From the NCBI GenBank assembly GCA_026388335.1, contig JAPLJZ010000147.1, forward strand, positions 1 to 56,965: 56,965 bases of DNA. The letters are read 5' to 3'. Position 1 is the stretch's first letter. Each line of letters opens with the position of its first letter. Shown here one piece after another: positions 50,133-56,965 of the stretch. The stretch is from Deltaproteobacteria bacterium (lineage in GTDB: Bacteria > Desulfobacterota > Syntrophia > Syntrophales > UBA8958). A program made the translations under genes and the position numbers. The notes beneath the pieces are model-generated. The model was given only the letters and a program-made list of their open reading frames with translations, did no database searches and was not told the origin of the DNA.

Positions 50133-52430
50133 TCAGACAATAAGAAAAGACAAGAGAATCAATACACTGACAATCTGGACGGGAATATCGAGTCCCGCCG
50201 CCGGAATGAGGAGCAGTCCCCCGAGGAGCGCTCCTGATCCGCCGCCGATAAGATCGGCGGCGTAGAGCGGGGAGATCAGGGAATGCCGATCTGTGGTGTC
50301 GGTAAGGGTGGCGTAGGCAAAGAGGGCGCCGACAAAAAAACCGGAAAAGGCAAGGAGGCAGGCCATGAGAAGCAAGCCGGTGCCGCCATCCCGGATGAGG
50401 ACAAAGTAGATAAGTATTGTCAGAGCGAAAAATCCCCCCAACAGCCCCCCGCCCCAGCGCCGATCAGGAAGGGAAAGGCAGCGTGGCAGAACGATGGCGC
50501 CCAAGGCCATTCCGGCCATGAAGCACGCGATCAGCAGGCCGATGTCCTGGTAAAGGGCGCCGTCTTTGACCTGGTAATGAAGGAGCAGGACATTCTGAAG
50601 GATCATCCCGCAAAAGCCGGCCATGCCCGCCAGGAATACCCGCTTGATTAATGGGTGGGATCGGGCCAGGAAGAAAGCCCCGGCCATGACTGCCAAGGAA
50701 AACAGGACGGCAGGCAGGAGCAGGGTGACGTCATGGAAAGAAGCACGGGGGAAAAACTTGGACAACCAGATCTGGAGCGTGTACCGGTAACAGACAGGCC
50801 GGATGTCGCTGTTGGCGAAAATGACGGTTGTCTGCAGGATCTTTCTGATCTCCTGAAACCGGTCGTTGCTAAAGAGATAGTTGATGAACGGCGGCCTCAC
50901 CAGGCGGGCGGAAATCTGACGGAACTGCCAGCGCTCGATAAGCGGCGCCGCGTCTTCGGCAAGGGGAGTTGGAGAGGCGGTGACAATGTTTGTTGCTCCC
51001 GGCAGGAAGAGGACGTGGGGGAAAACTGATTTTAACGCCCCGTAGATGCTGGTCATGCGGTACATCAGGGGCGGGGGCCAGATGTTTTCGGCCGAACGGA
51101 GCCGCAATCCCATGACGCCTCCGGGACGGAGCCGAGCGGCGCAGGTCTGGAAAAACTCCCGGGTGTAGAAGCGGTTTGCCTGTCCCGACGCCGGGTCCGG
51201 CATGGCTACGAGGATCAGATCATAGGCGTCGCTGTGACGTAAAAAATCACGAGGATCGGCAAAAATCAAACGGACCGGTGGGGTGTTCAGTGTACTCTGT
51301 CGCTGTGGGGGCATATGCCGTGAGACCATCCGGACCATTCTTGAGTTGAGTTCCACCACATCTATCTTCTCTACCGGATGCTGCCGTAGTGCCTCCACCA
51401 GCCCTTCCGTTCCCCCGCCCAGCAACAGAACCTTACGGGGATGGGGATGTTGCAGCGCAGTCAGGTGGGCAAAGGTTTCTCCTTCCGTGCCTTCCGTTTC
51501 AAAAGACAAAACGTCGTTTTCAAAGACCGCCGCCTGGCCGGATAGACCGGTAACGGTAATCCGCCCGTACGCTGTATCCTGACTTTCCACCAGGTGGGGA
51601 TGATTCCATCCGATCGTCTTTCGATCCAGCCAGGACGTCCAGTTGAGGACGATGAGGCAGCATACGGCTATGATAGTGGCCAGCCACAAAGTCCTGAGAC
51701 CTTTGAAAAATTCCAATTCAGTCTCCCTATCGTCATTCCGGCGAAGGCCGGAATCCAGTATTTTCAAGTCATCACTGGATTCCGGGTCAAGCCCGGAATG
51801 ACAGAAGGGGGTGTTTTTCAAAGGTCTCGACCTTTTTGTTTTCCTCAGGAAGATCAGAGGGATCAAGGCGATAAAAATACTACCGAGCAGGGTCGCGGCT
51901 AAAACCGGGATGTCAAATTTCAGAAAGAGGGTGGAAAGGATTCCTCCCGCCAGGGCGCCGAGACTTTCGATACCGTAGGCTAGAGCCAAGGTCCTTTGAG
52001 AGGTTTGAATTTTGTCATTACCCTCCCTTTCTTTGTCCGGCTTTTCGTGGATAAAAATCGTAGCGGCCAGAGGGAAAAGAAAACCCGTCAGCAATCCGAT
52101 GGGAAAAAGAGCCAGTACCGGGAGGAGTAGTTGTTGATAAAATGGCAAATAAGCCCCGGGAACGCCTGCAAATAACAGCCGACTGCCACGGATGAAGAGG
52201 ACGTCCAGAGGGAGGAGGATGGCGAGACATAGAAAAGCGAAGGTCATGGCTCCAGCCGTGGCTACGCGATAGCGACTGATCATGGCCCCGGCGGCAGTGA
52301 AGAAAAGCCATACGCCCAGCGAGAAAAGATAAATCAATTCCACGCCATAGAAGGCTACGGAAAGCTCCCGGAGGAGAATAACCTGGCTCAGGAGGGAGAT
52401 GAGGCCGATATTGAATAGGATTAACTGCAT
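50133..52430 (-). CDS. Spermidine-synthase-like polytopic membrane protein with in-frame repeat insertion
   Basis: A 765-residue protein: about seven hydrophobic segments, a soluble aminopropyltransferase/methyltransferase-like domain (about 290-540; VLLLGGGTEGLVEALRQHP, IDVVELNSRMVRM, FADPRDFLRHSDAYDLILVA), and about seven more hydrophobic segments. This spermine-synthase-like fused architecture is common and of unknown reaction. Between the last helix of the first membrane part and the next helix, residues about 201-245 are encoded by a 133-bp palindromic element; they read CHSGLDPESSDDLKILDSGL and RRNDD. The frame stays open through it. The ATG at 52430 has no strong ribosome site. Confidence 0.88.
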   Translation of the reverse strand: MQLILFNIGLISLLSQVILLRELSVAFYGVELIYLFSLGVWLFFTAAGAMISRYRVATAGAMTFAFLCLAILLPLDVLFIRGSRLLFAGVPGAYLPFYQQLLLPVLALFPIGLLTGFLFPLAATIFIHEKPDKEREGNDKIQTSQRTLALAYGIESLGALAGGILSTLFLKFDIPVLAATLLGSIFIALIPLIFLRKTKRSRPLKNTPFCHSGLDPESSDDLKILDSGLRRNDDRETELEFFKGLRTLWLATIIAVCCLIVLNWTSWLDRKTIGWNHPHLVESQDTAYGRITVTGLSGQAAVFENDVLSFETEGTEGETFAHLTALQHPHPRKVLLLGGGTEGLVEALRQHPVEKIDVVELNSRMVRMVSRHMPPQRQSTLNTPPVRLIFADPRDFLRHSDAYDLILVAMPDPASGQANRFYTREFFQTCAARLRPGGVMGLRLRSAENIWPPPLMYRMTSIYGALKSVFPHVLFLPGATNIVTASPTPLAEDAAPLIERWQFRQISARLVRPPFINYLFSNDRFQEIRKILQTTVIFANSDIRPVCYRYTLQIWLSKFFPRASFHDVTLLLPAVLFSLAVMAGAFFLARSHPLIKRVFLAGMAGFCGMILQNVLLLHYQVKDGALYQDIGLLIACFMAGMALGAIVLPRCLSLPDRRWGGGLLGGFFALTILIYFVLIRDGGTGLLLMACLLAFSGFFVGALFAYATLTDTTDRHSLISPLYAADLIGGGSGALLGGLLLIPAAGLDIPVQIVSVLILLSFLIV
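51696..51828. repeat. MITE-like palindromic element inside the membrane-protein gene
   Basis: The ends are a perfect 15-bp inverted repeat: GAGACCTTTGAAAAA (51696-51710) and TTTTTCAAAGGTCTC (51814-51828). Inside is the nested core TTCCGGCGAAGGCCGGAATC, spacer, and GGATTCCGGGTCAAGCCCGG (51731-51803). The same core, with different ends, occurs at 31721-31790. No target duplication is clear. Confidence 0.8.
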
Positions 52431-52501
52431 GGCGTCGTTAATTACTTCCCGCAGTATTTACGGACAAGCTCTTAGTTGTTCATGAAGTATTTCAATGAAA
52501 G

Positions 52502-52771
52502 CTATCTGAATAAATCTGAATGTGTTCCCATTCTTTCGAATATAATCGTATTACCCTCGAGTTTGTAGATCAGTATCCAGTCGGGCTCGATGTGACAGTC
52601 GCGGCGCCCTTTATATTTCCCTCGCAAGGGGTGATCTTTGCTGGCTGCCGGCATCGCTTCCTCCTTGACCAGCAGGGACATGATAGTTTTCAGCTTGGAG
52701 ATGTCATGCCCGCGTTTGACCATGAGGGCGAAATCCCGGTCAAACATGCCAGTAGTCTTTACTTTTCGCAT
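52502..52771 (-). CDS. yafQ: YafQ-family mRNA interferase toxin
   Basis: An 89-residue toxin of the RelE superfamily, YafQ branch. MFDRDFALMVKRGHDISKLK opens it; the catalytic residues are in HPLRGKYKGRRDCHIEPDWI and in the end FERMGTHSDLF (the terminal His-Ser-Asp-Leu-Phe is diagnostic). It cuts mRNA on the ribosome when free. It overlaps the DinJ-type antitoxin gene by 13 bases. Confidence 0.9.
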   Translation of the reverse strand: MRKVKTTGMFDRDFALMVKRGHDISKLKTIMSLLVKEEAMPAASKDHPLRGKYKGRRDCHIEPDWILIYKLEGNTIIFERMGTHSDLFR

Positions 52772-53031
52772 TGCGCCCTCAAGTGATCAAACATGGCGTC
52801 AATGCTTTTATGACTGGTAATATCCACACCGGCATCCGTGTCTTTGAACACCTGTAGGGTTTCATCGTTAGGAATCTCTACCGAAAAAGGGAGCCCCCTT
52901 CTCAATCTCACCTGGCTGAAGAAAATCTTTATGGCTTCGGTGGTTGAAAGCCCCAGATTCTTGAAAACAGCCTCTACCTCGGTCTTTAAATCCTCCTCGA
53001 TCCGTGCATGTACCATCTTTGTCCGTGCCAT
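52759..53031 (-). CDS. dinJ: DinJ/RelB-family antitoxin
   Basis: A 90-residue antitoxin with a ribbon-helix-helix N-terminus (MVHARIEEDLKTEVEAVFKN, LGLSTTEAIKIFFSQV) and a C-terminal toxin-binding tail (PFSVEIPNDETLQVF). It neutralises the YafQ toxin encoded just downstream and represses the operon. A promoter, TTGCTC-N17-TACAAT, lies upstream. Confidence 0.92.
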   Translation of the reverse strand: MARTKMVHARIEEDLKTEVEAVFKNLGLSTTEAIKIFFSQVRLRRGLPFSVEIPNDETLQVFKDTDAGVDITSHKSIDAMFDHLRAQCEK

Positions 53032-53063
53032 ACTGTCACCACAAAATTTTCCTTTTTTCCTTT

Positions 53064-53092
53064 ATTGTATCTTGAATGAGACACAAGAGCAA
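53064..53092 (-). promoter_or_regulatory. Promoter of the dinJ-yafQ operon
   Basis: On the minus strand TTGCTC, 17 bases, TACAAT (53064-53069), 33 bases before the antitoxin ATG. No clear operator dyad beyond the AT-rich leader. Confidence 0.5.
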
Positions 53093-53573
53093 GTAATAAA
53101 AGAAACCATTGCGGCGGAAGAATGGGAGCTGATCAGTAAATCGTCCCAACGGAGCCAGTTGGCCGGCAGCCTCGTGCAGCCAAAAGGTCTTAATTGGCGT
53201 GCCGCTTGTGCGGCTCTGTTATTGAAGGCACTGAAAGAAAGGAAATGTAATTATCCATCCGACTCCTCTGGACGATTGGCAACAACAGTGCTATTTCCAT
53301 GCGCATAGGTCATTCTTGAGGTCTTTTCCGCATATCACCTATTGAAAAATGTTGGATACCCGGCAAAATCCCTGGATGCTTGATCACAAGAAGCTGTGCT
53401 CCGTTAACACGAACTGAAATTAAGCCGGCAAGCGTTTCCACCTTTGTCCTCGTAATCAGCGAAACCTTCTTCAGAAAAAAAAGTGTATGTCAAAAACTGC
53501 TGTCACCTACTAGTCCACACAAACGTTTTTCACACAACTGTGAAAATTACCAATAGAAAGGTGATTTGAGATT
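53093..53573. other. Intergenic stretch with unrecognised coding-like fragments
   Basis: Two protein-like pieces lack start codons. On the plus strand (about 53080-53230) ETIAAEEWELISKSSQRSQL; on the minus strand (about 53480 to 53315) VETLAGLISVRVNGAQLLVI then KHPGILPGIQHFSIGDM and a stop. Neither is recognised. They may be remnants. The 3' flank of the CHAT gene is included and shows no hairpin. Confidence 0.4.
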
Positions 53574-55856
53574 TTAATCCGCACTTCCCGTCAACTGGAA
53601 TGCCGCCCAGTAGTAAGGATGCGGGTATTTCTTTTTTGTTTCCAACTGGGCCTTTCTCAGGGCCTCACGCTTGTTTGTATTGCTCAGCTCCGTGTAGAAA
53701 CGAGTCATTAGCTGCGAGGTAGCGAGGTCATCTACCTTCCATAGGCTTGCCACGATGGAACTCGATCCAGCGTAGAGGAACCCCCTTGTGAGACCAACCA
53801 GATCGTCCCCATTGGCAATCTTACTCAAACCCGTCTCACAGGCACTTAAGGTGACAAGGTCGGTGGCCAGGTTGAGAGAGTAGAGTTTATCCACGGTGAG
53901 CATCCCGTTGGATTTGGCATCCGGTGCGAGCAGAAGCGCTGATTTCAGCGGGGTCTCGGGGCTGAACTGCCCGTGGGTGGCAAAGTGTAGGTAACGGTAG
54001 TCGTTACAGTACTTTCTTAAGGCTCCTTCCGTCGCCTCCTTCCTTACGAGCACCTTCGAATTCGGACTGATCCCGGCTATCTCTTGGGCCTCTCTCTGGG
54101 CATATTCCAGGTCATGTTTAGGATCCCCGAGGTCGGGGTTGCCGAAAATCAAAATACCCTCTTTCTTGGCTGCCTTCTTTTCCCCCAGGTACTTCATCGC
54201 ACTGGCACTGGGCATCATGCGGATGCTGTAGCGGTCGATAAGGTAGCCATTGCCATCATGGAGGGCATTGATGGGGAGGTAGTGCAACGCCCCATGGGAG
54301 ACGATAATGAGATTCTTCTTGGTCAAGGCGCTCTCCATGGGCTGGAAAATACGTTTGTAAAGTTTTCCTGACATGTCCAAGAATTGGGTCGAAGTGTGAG
54401 TTTCTATAAGCTTGCGAAATACCTGAATATCCTCCGTCAGTCCCTTGCTGTCCAGTTTTATGGCCCGTAATTTACCTTCAGACAGAATGAAGGCATACAT
54501 GTCCTTGTCACGGTAGTAATACTCAATCAGGGTTTCTTCCTTAGGGATAATGGCTTGAAGTTCAGCAATCGGCTGGGAAGTAACGGTTACTAGCGAGGCC
54601 AACTCCGGTGCCTTCGCTCTCAAATCCTCACGCGTCTTGATCTGGATGCTCCGGGTTTTGTTCTTGTCGATGGAAATGTCCTGAATGATCGCCTCATCTT
54701 CGGCGGTTTCGTTCATGGCAAGGGCGGTGCGGATATCCTGTTCAGCAACTCCTTTCAGAGCAAAATCCTTCTTCGCTGCCAACATGTCAACCAAGGCACG
54801 GGCCTTGGCTCTCTCGACATACTCAAATGCCTTTTCATATTGACCATTCTTGAACAGAGCCACGATCAGATAGTGATAAACGGCCTGCTTGTCACCGACG
54901 AAGCCGATCTTGTTCGCGTCTGTATGGATGCTCGCCCGCGCTTGTTCAATAACATCCACCGCCTGCCGATAGAACATCACGGCATTGCTCACATCACCTT
55001 CTTTTTCCGCAATCCTGCCGCGGTCAAAGAGAATAATCCAGTAGAGTTCGCCACTGTCCTTCATCTGGGGGATTTTCAAGAGTGCATCGTATCCCCTCTT
55101 GGCCTCTTCCACACTGCCTGTTTCAAGGAGACATTTATTCAGCATGAATTGCTGGTGAAATTCCTGAAAAGTGTGGAGCGCATTCCCCTCTCGCTTAATG
55201 GCGTCAAGCGCCCTCGGGAAGTCCCCCAAGCCTAGATAGATCCGTGCCAGGGCGATGTTCTGATCGATTTTCAAGACAGAAGGCAACCTTATTTTATCCA
55301 GGCGGGCGGCAACCTTATACGTGTTTTCCCGGTCGCCCTTAAGGGCATATGCAAGCCCCAGGATGCTGTATACCCGCATTTGGATAATTCTTTCCATGTC
55401 GGTCATGGGGACCATGACGTAGACCTTCTTGGCCTCCTCAATGGCCTTTTCGTACTGCCCGAGTTCCAAGTAGGCCTGTGACCGGAGCAAAGAAGGCCAA
55501 GAGCTGATGTCCCAGTACACATGGGGCATCCGGGCGTACATCTCACGCGGTGCGTCACCGAGGAAGGGTATGGATCCCGCGGTGTCATCGAGAGAGACGC
55601 CATGTCTGTCTCCCCTGCGGATGTTTGCTTCGAGGCGGTCGCAACATTCGAAGAGCCGGTCGTATCGTTTCAGTGCCGCATAGGCGTCGCAGAGTGGACG
55701 CAGTTTCGCCGAATCGGCCACACCCGTCTGCCTGATCTCGGCCTCCACACGTTTCTGTACCTCGGCATAGTTTGCGGAATAGATGAACTGCTCGCGTTCG
55801 GTGGCGCATCCTGAAAGAATGATCAGAATCAGTACCCCTGAAAATAAGCGATACAT
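53574..55856 (-). CDS. CHAT-domain lipoprotein with TPR repeats
   Basis: A 760-residue protein. The lipobox is ILSGC after a short signal peptide, so it should be anchored in a membrane outside the cytoplasm. TPR-like helices fill residues about 30-350 (SQAYLELGQYEKAIEEAKKV, KNGQYEKAFEYVERAKARAL). The C-terminal CHAT domain (about 430-757) is a caspase-like peptidase fold with His628 in LHFATHGQFSP and Cys673 in LSACETGL; both catalytic residues are present. TPR-CHAT proteins include separase-like and conflict-system proteases, but a lipoprotein form is less usual. A second lipoprotein gene ends 52 bases upstream. Confidence 0.92.
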   Translation of the reverse strand: MYRLFSGVLILIILSGCATEREQFIYSANYAEVQKRVEAEIRQTGVADSAKLRPLCDAYAALKRYDRLFECCDRLEANIRRGDRHGVSLDDTAGSIPFLGDAPREMYARMPHVYWDISSWPSLLRSQAYLELGQYEKAIEEAKKVYVMVPMTDMERIIQMRVYSILGLAYALKGDRENTYKVAARLDKIRLPSVLKIDQNIALARIYLGLGDFPRALDAIKREGNALHTFQEFHQQFMLNKCLLETGSVEEAKRGYDALLKIPQMKDSGELYWIILFDRGRIAEKEGDVSNAVMFYRQAVDVIEQARASIHTDANKIGFVGDKQAVYHYLIVALFKNGQYEKAFEYVERAKARALVDMLAAKKDFALKGVAEQDIRTALAMNETAEDEAIIQDISIDKNKTRSIQIKTREDLRAKAPELASLVTVTSQPIAELQAIIPKEETLIEYYYRDKDMYAFILSEGKLRAIKLDSKGLTEDIQVFRKLIETHTSTQFLDMSGKLYKRIFQPMESALTKKNLIIVSHGALHYLPINALHDGNGYLIDRYSIRMMPSASAMKYLGEKKAAKKEGILIFGNPDLGDPKHDLEYAQREAQEIAGISPNSKVLVRKEATEGALRKYCNDYRYLHFATHGQFSPETPLKSALLLAPDAKSNGMLTVDKLYSLNLATDLVTLSACETGLSKIANGDDLVGLTRGFLYAGSSSIVASLWKVDDLATSQLMTRFYTELSNTNKREALRKAQLETKKKYPHPYYWAAFQLTGSAD

Positions 55857-55908
55857 CTTGCCAAACCTCTTCTTTCCACAGGTAAATCCGGTTTAATTTA
55901 CAATGGAA

Positions 55909-56520
55909 CTAACGGCTGCCGGACCGCTTTTTGATTTCCGGTGCGGTCAGCAACTGCTGTGTCCATGATCCGACCATAGAGGCGATTGCCCCCGGGATAA
56001 TGGTGTCGAGTTTGTAACGCTCGCCAATGGAAGCCTCGACCTTTTTCGACGTCAGGGGGCTTCGCCATATCTCAACGCCATTGGTATCAACGGCCCGAAA
56101 TGTCCCTTTCAAGACGAAATAGGTCGCGGGATCCGGCCGGCAGCCCGGTTTGTAGCCGAGTTCATTAAGCTCAGCCTGGATAATCAGGTCATGTCCACCT
56201 TCAACCGGCCGCCCTATCGGCGTCACTTTTTGAAAAACCTGGCTCAATGTTCCCTGGGCGGTTTCTGCAAAAACCTCTCCGTATCTGGCCGGCGCCCATC
56301 CCCGGTCGTGAAAGCCGCATCTGCTCTTAATTTCAGTTGCTTGCGTGTAGTTGCGCGTGGAGTCGGGGATGTAGAGCGCGACTTTAAGCGGCGACTTTTC
56401 GAGCATAGCCGTGTCAGGCAGCTCCGCTTGGAGTTGGATATTCCTTTGTGGACCGGCACAGCCACAGAAAAAAACTACCATTACTATGAACAGCACTGTC
56501 AAAACGGAATGTTTTTTCAT
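55909..56520 (-). CDS. Lipoprotein of unknown function
   Basis: A 203-residue protein with a signal peptide (MKKHSVLTVLFIVMVVFFCG, lipobox FCGC). The mature part is alpha-beta: SPLKVALYIPDSTRNY, GHDLIIQAELNELGYKPG, ATYFVLKGTFRAVDTNG and VEASIGERYKLDTI. It is the look of outer-membrane-type small lipoproteins that carry an ABA-like sheet, but I cannot name the family. AGGAGAAGC precedes the ATG. Same strand as the CHAT lipoprotein 52 bases downstream; a shared operon is likely. Confidence 0.85.
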   Translation of the reverse strand: MKKHSVLTVLFIVMVVFFCGCAGPQRNIQLQAELPDTAMLEKSPLKVALYIPDSTRNYTQATEIKSRCGFHDRGWAPARYGEVFAETAQGTLSQVFQKVTPIGRPVEGGHDLIIQAELNELGYKPGCRPDPATYFVLKGTFRAVDTNGVEIWRSPLTSKKVEASIGERYKLDTIIPGAIASMVGSWTQQLLTAPEIKKRSGSR

Positions 56521-56965
56521 TTTGCTTCTCCTTTCTGTATAACCTCGAAGGGCAGAGGTATTGAGTTAAGTAGACCGATTTCTCCCGATGTTCAGGTTGA
56601 GGTTTGTTTTCTCCGTTTTCCGCCTGCTTTCCCGGCGGTGCCACACCATTTCCTCAATGTATCGACTGATCACAGCTTTACTCATAAGACGTAAAATAAT
56701 TATATCATATTTGGGAAGGAACATCAATGAGGTACCGTTCGTCAATCAAGTTTAAGGATTACCGATCGAAATGTTGCATCAGAAATGGAAATTCAAAAAA
56801 CAACAGTTCAGGAAGCTTAGCCATACCCACGACCATCTGAAAAATCTCCCTCCTAAATTAGCATGTTACAATTCGTTATCATCAAAAAAGCAGAAAAGTC
56901 CAATGAATTTATTATCATCGGTATGAGTTCCCTGTGCCGATGAGCCACGATTTTTACTTGAATTC
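56521..56965. other. Terminal intergenic stretch
   Basis: No gene is supported. It holds the promoter region of the lipoprotein-CHAT pair at its left end; short open frames here lack ribosome sites. AT-rich toward the window end, so a neighbouring gene may start beyond it. Confidence 0.4.

Noticed and set aside
56960-56965. GAATTC at the very end of the window as a clone boundary
   Set aside because: The site also occurs inside the window (for example near position 57), and the start of the window shows no matching junction, so it is probably chance.

Overview
The window reads like chromosomal DNA of an anaerobic, syntrophy-type deltaproteobacterium (Syntrophales-like). This placement is inferred from content, not from a marker gene: a phosphate-butyryltransferase/butyrate-kinase operon, several acyl-CoA enzymes, a polyhydroxyalkanoate (PHA) locus, an LPS-modification (arn) cluster, many PAS/two-component regulators and dispersed palindromic repeats. 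No rRNA, tRNA or CRISPR array is visible.

Layout. 1-3.4 kb: a minus-strand operon of two phosphate acyltransferase paralogues and butyrate kinase (cut by the window edge), divergent from a LysR regulator. 3.4-7.5 kb: a polytopic GT39/GT83-type glycosyltransferase, a PAP2 phosphatase and an SbmA/YddA-type ABC exporter. 7.6-17.9 kb: an AT-richer accessory island holding a sigma-54 activator, a PAS-LuxR regulator, an IS701-family element, a CoA-transferase/GNAT fusion, a histone-deacetylase-family protein and a family III CoA-transferase with an excellent sigma-54 promoter. The intact ABC gene lies to its left and a decayed second copy of that gene's 3' end lies to its right. 18.7-21.7 kb: enoyl-CoA hydratase, Old-Yellow-Enzyme-type oxidoreductase, cyclophilin, cupin. 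22-27 kb: a second PAS-LuxR regulator and a PHA block (phasin, PHA synthase, receiver protein, phasin). 27-30.4 kb: a remnant-rich stretch with a frameshifted antitoxin, a DUF3795 gene, scars of a molybdenum hydroxylase locus, an exported TPR protein and tiny lysine-rich ORFs. 30.4-36.6 kb: GT9 glycosyltransferase, ArnT-like transferase, LytR_C lipoprotein and ABC-F ATPase. 36.8-47.1 kb: receiver-TPR protein with a small histidine kinase, the arnB-arnC-arnA(formyltransferase)-arnA(decarboxylase)-arnD cluster, and a CHASE4 hybrid kinase. 47.1-56.5 kb: radical SAM YgiQ-type protein, DUF2007 protein, SLOG-like protein, a spermidine-synthase-like membrane protein carrying an in-frame palindromic insertion, a dinJ/yafQ-type toxin-antitoxin pair and two lipoproteins, one a TPR-CHAT protein.

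How it fits together. The energy and carbon genes (Ptb/Buk, CoA-transferases, enoyl-CoA hydratase, PHA synthase) suggest a cell that moves short acyl groups between CoA, phosphate and storage polymer. The envelope genes (GT9, two polytopic lipid-linked-sugar transferases, PAP2, arn cluster) suggest lipid A/LPS remodelling with aminoarabinose. ArnA is split into two adjacent genes in the order of its domains.

Main novel-looking signals: the sigma-54 regulated acyl-CoA/deacylase island, a near-identical 20-bp motif upstream of both phasin genes, a 39-bp element shared upstream of two regulator genes, an in-frame MITE-like insertion in a membrane protein gene, a butyrate operon whose second phosphotransacylase lacks expected catalytic-site residues, and two lysine-rich microproteins.
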